Below, in pieces: positions 18,672-27,522 of a DNA stretch of 64,000 nucleotides; the stretch's first letter is position 1; every line of letters begins with the position of its first letter. The notes below the pieces were generated by a model. It saw only the letters and a program-made list of their open reading frames with translations, was not told where the DNA came from and searched no databases. The translations under genes and the position numbers were made by a program. This DNA comes from Nocardia sp. XZ_19_385 (GTDB lineage Bacteria; Actinomycetota; Actinomycetes; Mycobacteriales; Mycobacteriaceae), in contig NZ_JACVEE010000008.1 of assembly GCF_015355755.1 (NCBI RefSeq), positions 1 through 64,000 of the forward strand, given 5' to 3'.

Positions 18672-19343
18672 GTGGATGCGAATACGAAGGAGCTGATCTG
18701 GCAGAACCTGTGGCCGATGCTGAAGGCCACAGTGCAGATGACGTTGCCGCTCACCGCGGTCAGCTTCCTCATCGGCCTGGCGATCGCGCTGTTCGTGGCG
18801 CTGGCCCGGATGTCGCCGGTGTGGCCGCTCTCGGCGGCCGCCCGGTTCTACATCTCGATCATCCGGGGCACGCCGCTGCTGGTGCAGCTGTTCATCATCT
18901 TCTATGGCCTGCCGCAGTTCGGGATCACCTTCGACCCGATCCCGGCCGCGATCGTGGCGTTCAGCCTCAATGTCGGCGGTTACGCCGCCGAGGTGGTGCG
19001 CGCCGCGATCCTGTCGGTGGCGCACGGCCAGTGGGAGGCCGCCGAGGCGCTGGGCATGTCCTATGCGCAGGAGATGCGGCTGATCATCCTGCCGCAGGCG
19101 TCGCGGATCGCGGTGCCGCCGCTGTCGAACACCTTGATCTCGTTGGTCAAGGACACCTCGCTCGCGTCCACCATTCTGGTCACCGAGCTGCTGCGGACCG
19201 CGCAGGTCGCGGCGGCGCCCACGTTCGACTTCTTCGCCCTCTACGGTGTCGCCGCCGTCTACTACTGGGCGATCTGCCTGGTCCTGGGCTTCGGGCAGAC
19301 CCGTTTGGAGACGCGACTGTCCCGCCATGTTGCCCGCTCGTAG
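18672..19343 (+). CDS. Amino-acid ABC transporter permease
   Basis: 223 residues, HisM/GlnP-type permease with about five membrane helices. The cytoplasmic EAA loop is clear: EAAEALGMSYAQEMRLIILPQASRIAVPPL (about 122-152), which contacts the ATPase. The start is GTG 18672, six bases after the binding-protein stop. The C-terminus ends LETRLSRHVARS. With the upstream lipoprotein it forms an importer for a polar amino acid or cystine, but the energising subunit must be encoded elsewhere or shared with another system. Confidence 0.92.
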   Translation: MDANTKELIWQNLWPMLKATVQMTLPLTAVSFLIGLAIALFVALARMSPVWPLSAAARFYISIIRGTPLLVQLFIIFYGLPQFGITFDPIPAAIVAFSLNVGGYAAEVVRAAILSVAHGQWEAAEALGMSYAQEMRLIILPQASRIAVPPLSNTLISLVKDTSLASTILVTELLRTAQVAAAPTFDFFALYGVAAVYYWAICLVLGFGQTRLETRLSRHVARS

Positions 19344-19431
19344 CTTCACCCAACTGCGGTTCATTATTTTCACCCACTTTTCACCGAGGGCACGGCGTCA
19401 CCTGGTACCCCTACGGGATTAGGCTCTAACC

Positions 19432-20850
19432 GTGATGCGACGGACGAAGATTGTGTGCACGCTCGGCCCGGCCACTGCCACCGAGGAACGGATCCGCGAA
19501 CTCGTCGAGAGCGGGATGGACGTAGCGCGGCTGAACTTCAGCCATGGTGAGCACGCCGACCACGCCGAGAACTACAAGAAGGTGCGGGCGGCCTCCGACG
19601 ATCTCGGCCGTGCGGTCGGCATTCTCGCCGACCTGCAGGGGCCGAAGATCCGGCTGGGCCGGTTCAAAGAGGGCAAGACGATGTGGGCGACCGGTGAAGA
19701 GGTGCGCATCACCGTCGACGAAGTCGAGGGCACCCATGATCGTGTCTCCACCACCTACAAGGAGCTGGCGCAGGACGCCAGAGCCGGCGACCGCCTGCTC
19801 GTCGACGACGGCAAGGTCGGCCTGACCGTCACGGCGGTCGACGGCAACGACGTGGTCTGCCGGGTCACCGAGGGCGGCCCGGTCTCCAACAACAAGGGCG
19901 TCTCGCTGCCCGGCATGGACGTGTCCGTGCCCGCGCTGTCCGAGAAGGACATCGAGGACCTGGAATTCGCGCTCGAGCTGGGCGTCGACTTCATCGCGCT
20001 GTCGTTCGTGCGGTCCCCGTCCGATATCGAGCTGGTGCACGACATCATGGACCGGGTCGGCCGCCGAGTTCCGGTGATCGGCAAGCTGGAGAAGCCGGAA
20101 GCCATCGACAACCTCGAGGCCATCGTGCTGGCGTTCGACGCCGTCATGGTCGCCCGCGGTGACCTCGGTGTGGAGCTGCCGCTGGAGCAGGTGCCGCTCG
20201 TGCAGAAGCGCGCCGTGCAGATGGCCCGCGAGAACGCCAAGCCGGTCATCGTCGCGACCCAGATGCTGGAGTCGATGATCGAGAACTCGCGCCCCACCCG
20301 GGCCGAGGCCTCCGACGTGGCGAACGCGGTGCTCGACGGCGCGGACGCGGTGATGCTCTCCGGCGAGACCTCGGTCGGCGCGTACCCGATCGAAACGGTG
20401 CGCACCATGGCGCGGATCGTGAGCGCGGTCGAGGCCGAGTCCACTCAGGTGCCCCCGCTGACCCACGTGCCGCGCACCAAGCGTGGCGTGATCTCCTACG
20501 CGGCCCGCGATATCGGCGAGCGGCTCAACGCCAAGGCGCTGGTGGCGTTCACCCAGTCCGGTGACACGGTGCGCCGCCTGGCTCGCCTGCACACCCCGCT
20601 GCCGCTGCTCGCGTTCACCCCGCTGCCGGAGGTGCGCAGCCAGCTGTCGCTGACCTGGGGCACCGAAACCTTCATCGTGCCGACCGTGGACAGCACCGAC
20701 GCCATGATCCATCAGGTCGATGTCGCACTGCTTTCGCTGGGTCGTTATCAGAAAGGTGACCTCGTGGTCATCGTGGCCGGGTCGCCGCCGGGTACTGTCG
20801 GGTCCACCAACCTGATTCATGTGCACCGCATCGGCGAGGAGGACCACTGA
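19432..20850 (+). CDS. pyk: Pyruvate kinase
   Basis: 472 residues. It makes pyruvate and ATP from phosphoenolpyruvate and ADP. N-terminal RRTKIVCTLGPAT, the barrel motif VIGKLEKPEAIDN with active-site Lys, VMVARGDLGVELP and the ATQMLESMIENSRPTRAEASDVANAVLDG block are all present, followed by the C-terminal allosteric domain. GTG 19432 aligns with the mycobacterial start; ATG 19435 is the next codon. TAGGCT at 19420-19425 is placed like a -10 box of a leaderless transcript. tesB follows directly. Confidence 0.97.
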   Translation: MMRRTKIVCTLGPATATEERIRELVESGMDVARLNFSHGEHADHAENYKKVRAASDDLGRAVGILADLQGPKIRLGRFKEGKTMWATGEEVRITVDEVEGTHDRVSTTYKELAQDARAGDRLLVDDGKVGLTVTAVDGNDVVCRVTEGGPVSNNKGVSLPGMDVSVPALSEKDIEDLEFALELGVDFIALSFVRSPSDIELVHDIMDRVGRRVPVIGKLEKPEAIDNLEAIVLAFDAVMVARGDLGVELPLEQVPLVQKRAVQMARENAKPVIVATQMLESMIENSRPTRAEASDVANAVLDGADAVMLSGETSVGAYPIETVRTMARIVSAVEAESTQVPPLTHVPRTKRGVISYAARDIGERLNAKALVAFTQSGDTVRRLARLHTPLPLLAFTPLPEVRSQLSLTWGTETFIVPTVDSTDAMIHQVDVALLSLGRYQKGDLVVIVAGSPPGTVGSTNLIHVHRIGEEDH

Positions 20851-20851
20851 T

Positions 20852-21760
20852 TTGTCTACATCCCTAGGCGGTTCTGTCGGGCTCGGGGCGGCTTCTGGCT
20901 CGTCCGATCTCGACGTGCTGCTGGGCTTGCTCGATCTCGAGCAGGTCGACGAGGACGTCTTCGTCGGCCAGCATCCGGCGAAGGTGTGGAGCCGCACCTT
21001 CGGCGGGCAGCTGGTGTCACAGGCCATCATGGCGGCCGGGCGCACCTGCGGTGACCGTCCCGTGCACGCCGTGAACGCGCATTTCGTGCGCGGCGGCGAC
21101 ACCAAGCAGCCCATCGAATACCGCGTCGACCGGCATCGCGACGGCCGCGCTTTCGCCAACCGCACCGTCACCGCCACCCAGGACGGGCAGGAACTGTTCG
21201 TCATGCTGGCCGCGTTCCAGGATTGGGGCAAGGGGCTGGAGCATTCGCATGCCCAGCCGCAGGTGCCGGATCCGGAGACGCTGCCGCGGGTGGAGGAGAG
21301 CTTCGAAGGCTTGGAAGACAAGCTGGAGATGTTCGTCAAGGCGCCGCATCCGATCGACATGCGCTACACCAACGATCCGGCCTGGATTCTGAAGGGCACG
21401 GGGGAGCGGCTGAACCACAACCGCGTCTGGATGAAGGCGGACGGGAAGCTGCCCGACGATCCGCTGATCCACGTTGCGACGCTGGGCTATTCGTCGGACA
21501 CCACGGTGCTGGATTCGATCATCACCACGCACGGCCTGTCCTGGGGCCTGGATCGGATCGTGGCGGCCACGGTGAACCACTCCATCTGGTTCCATCGGCC
21601 GTTCCGGTTCGACGACTGGGCGCTGTACTGCACCGAGTCGCCGGTGGCGGCGGGCTCGCGCGGGCTGGCCACCGGCCGGTTCTACTCGCGCTCGGGTGAA
21701 CTGCTCGCGACGACCGTGCAGGAAGGCCTGATTCGGCACTTTCCGGCGCGCTCGCGCTAG
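20852..21760 (+). CDS. tesB: Acyl-CoA thioesterase II
   Basis: 302 residues with two tandem hot-dog folds, hydrolysing medium- to long-chain acyl-CoA to free acid and CoA. Conserved TesB parts are EDVFVGQHPAKVWSRTFGGQLVSQA, RGGDTKQPIEYRVDRHRDGRAFANR and the second-domain ATLGYSSDTTVLD and TVNHSIWFHRPFRFDDW. The start is TTG 20852 preceded by GAGGAGGA about ten bases upstream; an in-frame ATG at 20819 would overlap pyk by 32 bases without a good site. The gene lies two bases after the pyk stop, as in M. tuberculosis (pykA-tesB1). Confidence 0.93.
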   Translation: MSTSLGGSVGLGAASGSSDLDVLLGLLDLEQVDEDVFVGQHPAKVWSRTFGGQLVSQAIMAAGRTCGDRPVHAVNAHFVRGGDTKQPIEYRVDRHRDGRAFANRTVTATQDGQELFVMLAAFQDWGKGLEHSHAQPQVPDPETLPRVEESFEGLEDKLEMFVKAPHPIDMRYTNDPAWILKGTGERLNHNRVWMKADGKLPDDPLIHVATLGYSSDTTVLDSIITTHGLSWGLDRIVAATVNHSIWFHRPFRFDDWALYCTESPVAAGSRGLATGRFYSRSGELLATTVQEGLIRHFPARSR

Positions 21761-21775
21761 ATCGATCGCTGGGAG

Positions 21776-21803
21776 CCCCGTCGTCCTCGGACGGCGGGGT
21801 TTC
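21776..21803. terminator. Bidirectional terminator between tesB and the convergent gene
   Basis: An 11-bp stem (21776-21786 with 21789-21799, one G-T wobble) is followed by TTTCTTTT on the + strand. It lies between the tesB stop at 21760 and the stop of the convergent gene at 21806. Confidence 0.88.
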
Positions 21804-21805
21804 TT

Positions 21806-22216
21806 TTACAGGTACTCGCGTTCGAATTCGAAGTCGAAACTGTCGCGCCGTTGTGTCCGGATCGTCCGGGGAATTTCCAGATCTGTGGTGGCTCCGGCTG
21901 TTTCGAGCATTAGCTTGCGTTCCAGGGCGGCCAGCCCGGGGGCGGTGAGATCGCGGGGCGCCCCGACGAGGCTCAGCGCGATTTCATAGGTGCGCCGGCT
22001 GCCCGGATCGACATCGGGATGATCTACCCGCCATTGCGATTCGAGGACGATATGCGCCGCGTCCTCCGGATCGACGGGGAGGGTGAATCTCCACGCGAAC
22101 ACTTCGCGATCTTGCAGGTGGTCGTCGACGACCTCGCGGACCGTCTCGACCACATGGTCGAGAGTTTCCGGTGTCACATAAACATGGAGCGAAACATCCG
22201 AAATGCGTTTCGGCAT
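21806..22216 (-). CDS. Hypothetical protein of 136 residues
   Basis: Function not recognised. The protein is soluble, mixed alpha/beta and rather acidic (VSLHVYVTPETLDHVVETVREVVDDHLQDREVFAWRF...), without membrane helix or signal peptide. The length and alternating strand/helix pattern suggest a single small domain. ATG 22216 is preceded by CAGGA six bases upstream. The upstream gap holds a possible promoter with a 5-bp inverted repeat. Confidence 0.7.
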   Translation of the reverse strand: MPKRISDVSLHVYVTPETLDHVVETVREVVDDHLQDREVFAWRFTLPVDPEDAAHIVLESQWRVDHPDVDPGSRRTYEIALSLVGAPRDLTAPGLAALERKLMLETAGATTDLEIPRTIRTQRRDSFDFEFEREYL

Positions 22217-22273
22217 GTCGATTCCTGTCGTGTCCGAACCAGCTACGGCGGAAATGTGTCCGCCGGGAGTGTA

Positions 22274-22288
22274 GTACCGCTTTGGTAC
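22274..22288. promoter_or_regulatory. Inverted repeat in the promoter region of the 21806-22216 gene
   Basis: GTACC (22274-22278) and GGTAC (22284-22288) form a perfect inverted repeat with a 5-base spacer. Read on the minus strand it lies immediately upstream of TACACT (22273-22268), a plausible -10 box. This suggests a repressor operator, but the regulator is unknown. Confidence 0.35.
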
Positions 22289-22343
22289 GAATCACAGAGG
22301 CGACGGCGATTTGCCCGGCGCGTCCGGTGTTTCGCATCCGGTG

Positions 22344-22961
22344 TCACCGGATGCGCTGTGCCGCCAGGAAGCTCGCGAGCGGGGGCGGACCGGCCTCGGG
22401 GCCTACCACCAGGCCGGGCTCGTCCTGGGCGGGGCGGCTCTGTTCCTGCGGCGCGAGCGCGACCAGCAGGGGCACAAGCGCTTCGGCGATGCGGTCGCCC
22501 ACTTCGCAATACGCGGATTCGGATAACCCGACCGGGTCGGCGATGTTCTCCCGCCCGACCAGCGACAGATCATTGCGCGCCACGTGCAATTCCGCGATGG
22601 TGTGCGCCCCGGTGACTTTCGCGATCCGATGCGCCTCCAGCAGCGTGAAAGTCCGGGCCCCCACCCCGAATCCCATATCCGCGATCTGATCCCGGATCTG
22701 CTCGGTCATCGTCAGCACCAGATCGGCCCGATCGATCATTTCCGGTTTCAGTTTGCGCGCCCGAAACCCCTCCGGATCCGCCCCCAGCCCCGTAATAGTC
22801 TGCGCAGCAAGCGGTTCCACCGGAAACCCGACCAACGCCCGGGTCCCGGCGCTTTCCGCGGTAAGCCCCGCCAGCCCATATTCGACCGCCACGGACCGCG
22901 TCAGCCGCTCGGCAATCACCGACCGACAGACATTGCCGTTACAGACGAACAGGACGTGCAT
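22344..22961 (-). CDS. Low-molecular-weight protein-tyrosine-phosphatase-like protein
   Basis: 205 residues. The P-loop CNGNVCRS begins at residue 7 and matches the CX5R(S/T) signature of LMW phosphatases and Wzb-type enzymes. The acid loop near the C-terminus, ENIADPVG, keeps the Asp-Pro pair. The C-terminal 40 residues (PQEQSRPAQDEPGLVVGPEAGPPPL) are an extra, Pro-rich and disordered tail. In actinobacteria such proteins may dephosphorylate protein tyrosines or act on polysaccharide-export kinases; no kinase gene is near. The start is ATG 22961. Confidence 0.85.
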   Translation of the reverse strand: MHVLFVCNGNVCRSVIAERLTRSVAVEYGLAGLTAESAGTRALVGFPVEPLAAQTITGLGADPEGFRARKLKPEMIDRADLVLTMTEQIRDQIADMGFGVGARTFTLLEAHRIAKVTGAHTIAELHVARNDLSLVGRENIADPVGLSESAYCEVGDRIAEALVPLLVALAPQEQSRPAQDEPGLVVGPEAGPPPLASFLAAQRIR

Positions 22962-23095
22962 GCGCTCACGCTAAATCGCCCGCCCGAGTTCCAAAACCAC
23001 TCCGGCCACGAATCACACCCGCGCAGAAACATATTCATCTGGGCTTAGCGCGTCGTACACCGACCGCACCGGCGGGCGCGGTCGGAGGGCGATTG

Positions 23096-24271
23096 TCAGT
23101 GACTCGGCAGGACCTCGGCGAGGAAGGCCGCGGTGTCGGGACGCGACTGGGGCAGCAGCGTGAAGTGGGTGGCCGAGGGGTAGAGGCGCAGGCGGCTGTC
23201 GACGTTGTTCTGCTGGAGTTGCTGCTGGAGCAGCAGCGTGGTGGGCAGCGGCTGCACGGTGTCGGCTGCGCCCTGCAGAAGTAGCAGGGGCTGGTGGTAG
23301 CCGGTGGTGGGGGCGGCCATGTAGTCGCGCAGGGCGGCAGACAGGGCCGGATCGGCGAGCGGTTTCGCGAACAACTGTCCGAAGGGCTTGCCCTTGACCG
23401 CTGCTGTCGCGGCGTCCAGGCAGCCTTCGCCGGCTTGTGCGAGGGCGAGCACCTGCCGGCCGCGGTCGCTCAGATGATCGAGCGCCGCGAGCTCCGGGCG
23501 GGCGTGTTGCAGGCCGGCCAGAATCATCAGGACCCGGACCTGCAGGCCATCGGGGAACGGCACGGCCAGGTCCGGTCCGGAGAGCGCGGTGATCAGGTCT
23601 TCGTAGTTGCTGGTCGCGCCGAAGGCGGCGGTGCCGCGCAGGTCGAGCTCCGGGGCGTAGGCGGCGGACAGATGGGCCGCGTACAGCGCCGCGTGGCCGC
23701 CGATGGAATGTCCGGCCAGCGCATAGGAGTCAGACAGTTCGGCGTCGAGGCGGTGGCCGGCGCGGACGATGTCGAGCATCGCGTGTCCTTCGGCCCGCCC
23801 GGCCAGGTATTCGTAGACGCCCGGTGCGCCGAGCCCGATGTAGTCCGTGGCCGTCACGGCGTAACCCTGGGCCAGATAGTCCGACATTTGCGGTGTTTCG
23901 TCGTGGGAATCCGCGTGTCCGCCCATGAGATTGGGTGCGCATCCCTGCGACATGCCGCTGGTGCCGTGGCCCCAGGACACCACTCGCCAGCCGCCCGGCG
24001 GGGGAGTGCCGGCGGGCAGGTAGACCGTGCCGCCGCTGACCTGCGGCTCACCGTTCTGTCCGGTGGTCCGGTAGACGATCCGAAAACCTTTGGCGGCCGC
24101 CGGGATCAGCTCGGCCGTATCCAGCGACCGGGTCGACACCAGGGTCCCCGGCGCTGTCGCCGGCTCTGCCGCGGCCACTCCGGCGGCCAGGACCGAACAC
24201 GTGGCGATCAGCGGCGCCACGACCGTGCGCCGCAGGGAGAACTTGGCCTGCTGGGTTGTCGTATTCCGCAT
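23096..24271 (-). CDS. Secreted lipase / alpha-beta hydrolase
   Basis: 391 residues with a signal peptide (RRTVVAPLIATCSVLAAGVAAAEPA, cleavage near residue 35). The catalytic triad can be assigned: Ser in GHSIGGH, Asp in LLLQGAADTVQP and His in SATHFTLLP. WGHGTSG near residue 100 would form the oxyanion hole. It looks like the secretory lipase family (LIP-type) used by mycolata on triglycerides and other esters. ATG 24271 has GAGAGGTG seven bases upstream. It is the third gene after the amine oxidase and the GGT-like gene on the same strand, with 48 bases before it. Confidence 0.88.
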   Translation of the reverse strand: MRNTTTQQAKFSLRRTVVAPLIATCSVLAAGVAAAEPATAPGTLVSTRSLDTAELIPAAAKGFRIVYRTTGQNGEPQVSGGTVYLPAGTPPPGGWRVVSWGHGTSGMSQGCAPNLMGGHADSHDETPQMSDYLAQGYAVTATDYIGLGAPGVYEYLAGRAEGHAMLDIVRAGHRLDAELSDSYALAGHSIGGHAALYAAHLSAAYAPELDLRGTAAFGATSNYEDLITALSGPDLAVPFPDGLQVRVLMILAGLQHARPELAALDHLSDRGRQVLALAQAGEGCLDAATAAVKGKPFGQLFAKPLADPALSAALRDYMAAPTTGYHQPLLLLQGAADTVQPLPTTLLLQQQLQQNNVDSRLRLYPSATHFTLLPQSRPDTAAFLAEVLPSH

Positions 24272-24319
24272 GGAACACCTCTCGTGTAGGGGTTGAAATG
24301 AACTGCTGTGTCCGGTGAA

Positions 24320-26104
24320 TCAGCGACCGGCCGCGTAGCCCTGCATGCCGCGAGGATTGGCGGCCGCCGACAGCACGCCTGTCTCGGGGTCGCGGGCGAC
24401 GGCACACAGGCGCCCTTCCGACCAGGCGTCGGTGACCGTGATCCGATGGCCGCGCCGCCGCAGTTCTGTCAAGACTTCGTCGCCGATGCGGGATTCCATG
24501 GTCACCGCGCCCGGATTCATCGCACGGGGGTAAAAGGAGCCGGGGAAGCTGTCCTGATGCCAGTTCGGTGCGTCGATCGCCGCTTGCAGATCCCACTGGC
24601 CGCCGACCCTTCCGCCGCCGAGGACGAGTTCCAGGAAGAAATGCAGGCTCCACTGGTCCTGCTGGTCGCCGCCGGGCGTGCCGAACGCCAGCACGGGCTC
24701 GCCGTCCCGCAGCGCCATCGAGGGACTGAGCGTGGTCCGGGGGCGGCGGCCCGGTGCCAGCGAGTTCGGTAGACCCGGTTCGAGCCAGGCCATCTGCAAC
24801 CGGGTACCCAGCGGGAATCCCAATTCCGGCACGACCGGATTGGATTGCAGCCAGCCTCCGCTGGGCGTGGCGGCGATCATGTTGCCCCAGCGGTCCACGA
24901 CGTCGAGATGGCAGGTGTCGCCGCGGGTGACGCCCGTCGCGGCCACCGTCGGCTCGCCGATGCCCAGCGAAACCTGTTCCGGTGCAACCGAAGCGGCATG
25001 GCTGCTCAGTTCCGGTGCGCGGCCACCCGGTCTGCCCGGTCGCAGCCGCAAAGACGCCTCCGGACCGATCAGGGCACGGCGCGCCGTGTTGTAGGACGGC
25101 GACAGCAACTCCGCCAACGGTATCGCCGCGCCGTCGCCGTACCAGGCCTCGCGGTCCGCCATCGCGAGCTTCGAGCCTTCGATCAGCGTGTGGTAGTAGT
25201 CGGCCGTGCCGTGGTCGAGGTGTTCGGGGAGCAGCGCGAGCTGTTGCAGGAACACCGGACCTTGGCTCCACAGCCCGGGCTTCGCGATCGTCCAGCCGTT
25301 CCAGGTGTAGGTGGCCGGATTCTCGTATGTCGCGGTGTAATTCGCGAGGTCGTCTCCGGTCATGGTGCCGGCGTGGCGCGTTCCCGAGCTGTCCATCGTG
25401 GGCCGCTCCGACGCGGCGCAGAGCGCTTCGGCGATGAATCCCTCACGCCAGGCGCGGCGCGCGCTCTCGATCTGCGCCGCGCGGTCGGCGCTCGCGGCCT
25501 CGGCGTCGGAGATCAGTCGCTGCCAGGTCCGTGCCAGAGCCGGATTCTTCAGCAATTGTCCTGGCGCGGGCGGCTTTCCGCCGGGCAGGTACAGCGCGGC
25601 CGAGGTGGTCCACTCGGTTTCGAAGAGGCGCCGCATCCAGGACACGGTGCTGGAGACGTCCTCGAGAACCGGGTGCCCGTGCTCGGCGTACCAGATCGCG
25701 GCGGCCAGCACCTCCGACAGCGGCTTGGTGCCGTGGTCGCGCAGCAGCAGCATCCAGGCGTCGAAGGCGCCCGGGACCGCGGCGGCCAACGGCCCGGTGC
25801 CGGGTACCAAATCCAATCCCAAGTCGGTGTAGTGCGCGATCGTCGCGCCCGCCGGCGCGGGGCCTTGCCCGCACAGCACCCGGGGTGTCCGCCCGGCGGA
25901 AGCGAGAATTATCGGTACCTCCCCGGCCGGTCCGTTCAGATGCGGCTCGACCACATGCAGGGTGAAGGCCGCCGAGACCGCGGCATCGAAAGCGTTGCCG
26001 CCGTTCTCCAGCACCGCCATGGCCGCCGCCGAGGCGAGCCAATGCGTAGACGAGACCATGCCGAACGTGCCCTGCAGGGTCGGCCGTGTGGTGAAGTTGC
26101 CCAT
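24320..26104 (-). CDS. Gamma-glutamyltransferase family Ntn-hydrolase
   Basis: 594 residues of the self-cleaving GGT family. The N-terminal part has STHWLASAAAMAVLENGGNAFDAAVSAAFTLHVVEPHLNGPAGE, the GGT beginning. The expected nucleophile is the Thr in GDTCHLDVVDRWGNMIAATPSGG (about residue 393), which would become the N-terminus of the small subunit after autocleavage; Cys rather than Thr follows it. No signal peptide is seen, unlike periplasmic GGT, so it may act in the cytoplasm as an amidase or acylase. ATG 26104 follows GAAGGATCG and starts ten bases after the amine-oxidase gene. Confidence 0.85.
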   Translation of the reverse strand: MGNFTTRPTLQGTFGMVSSTHWLASAAAMAVLENGGNAFDAAVSAAFTLHVVEPHLNGPAGEVPIILASAGRTPRVLCGQGPAPAGATIAHYTDLGLDLVPGTGPLAAAVPGAFDAWMLLLRDHGTKPLSEVLAAAIWYAEHGHPVLEDVSSTVSWMRRLFETEWTTSAALYLPGGKPPAPGQLLKNPALARTWQRLISDAEAASADRAAQIESARRAWREGFIAEALCAASERPTMDSSGTRHAGTMTGDDLANYTATYENPATYTWNGWTIAKPGLWSQGPVFLQQLALLPEHLDHGTADYYHTLIEGSKLAMADREAWYGDGAAIPLAELLSPSYNTARRALIGPEASLRLRPGRPGGRAPELSSHAASVAPEQVSLGIGEPTVAATGVTRGDTCHLDVVDRWGNMIAATPSGGWLQSNPVVPELGFPLGTRLQMAWLEPGLPNSLAPGRRPRTTLSPSMALRDGEPVLAFGTPGGDQQDQWSLHFFLELVLGGGRVGGQWDLQAAIDAPNWHQDSFPGSFYPRAMNPGAVTMESRIGDEVLTELRRRGHRITVTDAWSEGRLCAVARDPETGVLSAAANPRGMQGYAAGR

Positions 26105-26114
26105 TGTCGATCCT

Positions 26115-27467
26115 TCAGCGGAGGGTGAGAATTTCGCGGGCGGCGCGGTGCCCGGATTCGATTGCGCCATCGATGTATCCGGCCCAGCGGGTCGCGGTTT
26201 CGGTACCGGCCCAGTGCAGCGGGCCGGTCGGGCGACGCAGCTCCGGACCGAAGCGGGTCAGCGTCGAGGGGGTCGCGAAGGCGCCGTAGCAGCCGCGGCT
26301 GAAAGGTTCGCTGGCCCAGTCCTGTTCGAAGTAGTGGACGGGGTTGCGCGCCTTGGGGCCGAAATACGCCGCGAGATCGTCGAGTACGGCATCGCGTCGC
26401 GCTTTCGGCGACAGTCGCGCGGCGGTCTGCGCGTGGGTGGCTTCGAGGAATCCGACCAGGACGCCCGGGCCCGCGCCGGGCGGACCGGCGTCGAAGACGG
26501 TGCCGAGCGCGCGCCGGTCGCTGTTGGCCTGCCCGGACAAACCCTGTGCGCGCCAGAACGATTCGTCGTAGACCGCGTTGACCTTGATGGTCCAGCCCAT
26601 CGGCAGCCGTTGCAGCAGCTGCGCGCGTTCGGCGGGCAGGTCCGGGGTGAACCGGATCCGGTGGGCCAGCGGCGGCGGGACCGCGACGACGGCGTGCCGG
26701 GCCCGCCACTGCCGTCGCCCGGCTCGTACCCGGACCTTGTTGTCACGCCAGTCGATTTCGGTCACCGGGGCGCGCAGGATGACGCGCTCGCCCAGCTCCT
26801 CGGCCATGGTGATCGACAGTCGCTGCGTGCCGCCCACGACCCGATCCTGTTGTGCGCCACCGGTCGTGTTGATCAGCGAGTCCAGGCCGCCACCGGAATG
26901 AATGTAGAACTGCGCCCACAGCGCCGACATGTCCTCCGGTTCGGCACACCACACCGCCTGGGTGACCAGCCGGAAGAACGCGCGCCCGGTCGGTGTGCGT
27001 AAGTGCTTGCGCAACCATGTTTCGAAGGTCTGGCTGTCGAGGTCCCGCGCGTGCGGGGCCGTCCACGGAGCATGCAGCGGAATTCGCCGAGCGGACCTAT
27101 CGAGCATCAGCTGCGCCACACCGATGTCCGCTAGTGCGAGCGGACCCAGCGGCGGTATTCGGCCCTGATAGCGACGCACCCGACCGCCGAAGTCGCTGAT
27201 GTTCGCGCCCTCATCGTGCGTCGGGAACGTGGTGAACCCGAGTTCGCGCACCAATCCCAGTACCCGATCCTGCCCCGGGCCGACCCACATACCGCCCGCT
27301 TCGACATACGAATCACTGTCCGGCACTTCGACATTGAGGGTGCGCCCGCCGACCCGGTCCCGGGCCTCCAGCACCACCACCTCGCGCCCGGCCGCCGTGA
27401 GGGCGCGGGCCGCCGTCAGTCCGGCCGCTCCGGCTCCCACCACGATCACGTCAACGAGTTCCGACAT
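26115..27467 (-). CDS. Flavin monoamine oxidase family protein
   Basis: 450 residues. The N-terminus has the FAD Rossmann motif DVIVVGAGAAGLTAARAL followed by VVVLEARDRVGGRT, and the C-terminus has LHWAGTETATRWAGYIDGAIESGHRAA, the closing FAD motif. It resembles bacterial monoamine, putrescine or tyramine oxidases that release aldehyde, ammonia and hydrogen peroxide. ATG 27467 is chosen since TAGGTG lies about eight bases before it; ATG 27473 adds two residues. It is divergent from a TetR gene and heads a run with the GGT-like and lipase genes. Confidence 0.9.
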   Translation of the reverse strand: MSELVDVIVVGAGAAGLTAARALTAAGREVVVLEARDRVGGRTLNVEVPDSDSYVEAGGMWVGPGQDRVLGLVRELGFTTFPTHDEGANISDFGGRVRRYQGRIPPLGPLALADIGVAQLMLDRSARRIPLHAPWTAPHARDLDSQTFETWLRKHLRTPTGRAFFRLVTQAVWCAEPEDMSALWAQFYIHSGGGLDSLINTTGGAQQDRVVGGTQRLSITMAEELGERVILRAPVTEIDWRDNKVRVRAGRRQWRARHAVVAVPPPLAHRIRFTPDLPAERAQLLQRLPMGWTIKVNAVYDESFWRAQGLSGQANSDRRALGTVFDAGPPGAGPGVLVGFLEATHAQTAARLSPKARRDAVLDDLAAYFGPKARNPVHYFEQDWASEPFSRGCYGAFATPSTLTRFGPELRRPTGPLHWAGTETATRWAGYIDGAIESGHRAAREILTLR

Positions 27468-27489
27468 CCGCATACACCTAACATCTCAG

Positions 27490-27502
27490 ATACACGATGT
27501 AT
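27490..27502. promoter_or_regulatory. Likely TetR operator between the amine oxidase and TetR genes
   Basis: ATACA-CGA-TGTAT is a perfect 5-bp inverted repeat with a 3-base centre. It occupies the middle of the 55-base gap between two divergent starts, so a bound repressor could block both promoters. The regulator would be the adjacent TetR protein. Confidence 0.5.
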
Positions 27503-27522
27503 GTGAATGTAGTCTTGTCGCT

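Noticed and set aside
19426..21360. 644-residue minus-strand frame across pyk and tesB
   Set aside because: Spans two recognised genes and has no ribosome-binding site or motif.
24845..26128. 427-residue plus-strand frame over the GGT-like gene
   Set aside because: Gly/Arg-rich translation without motifs; the minus strand has the GGT domain.
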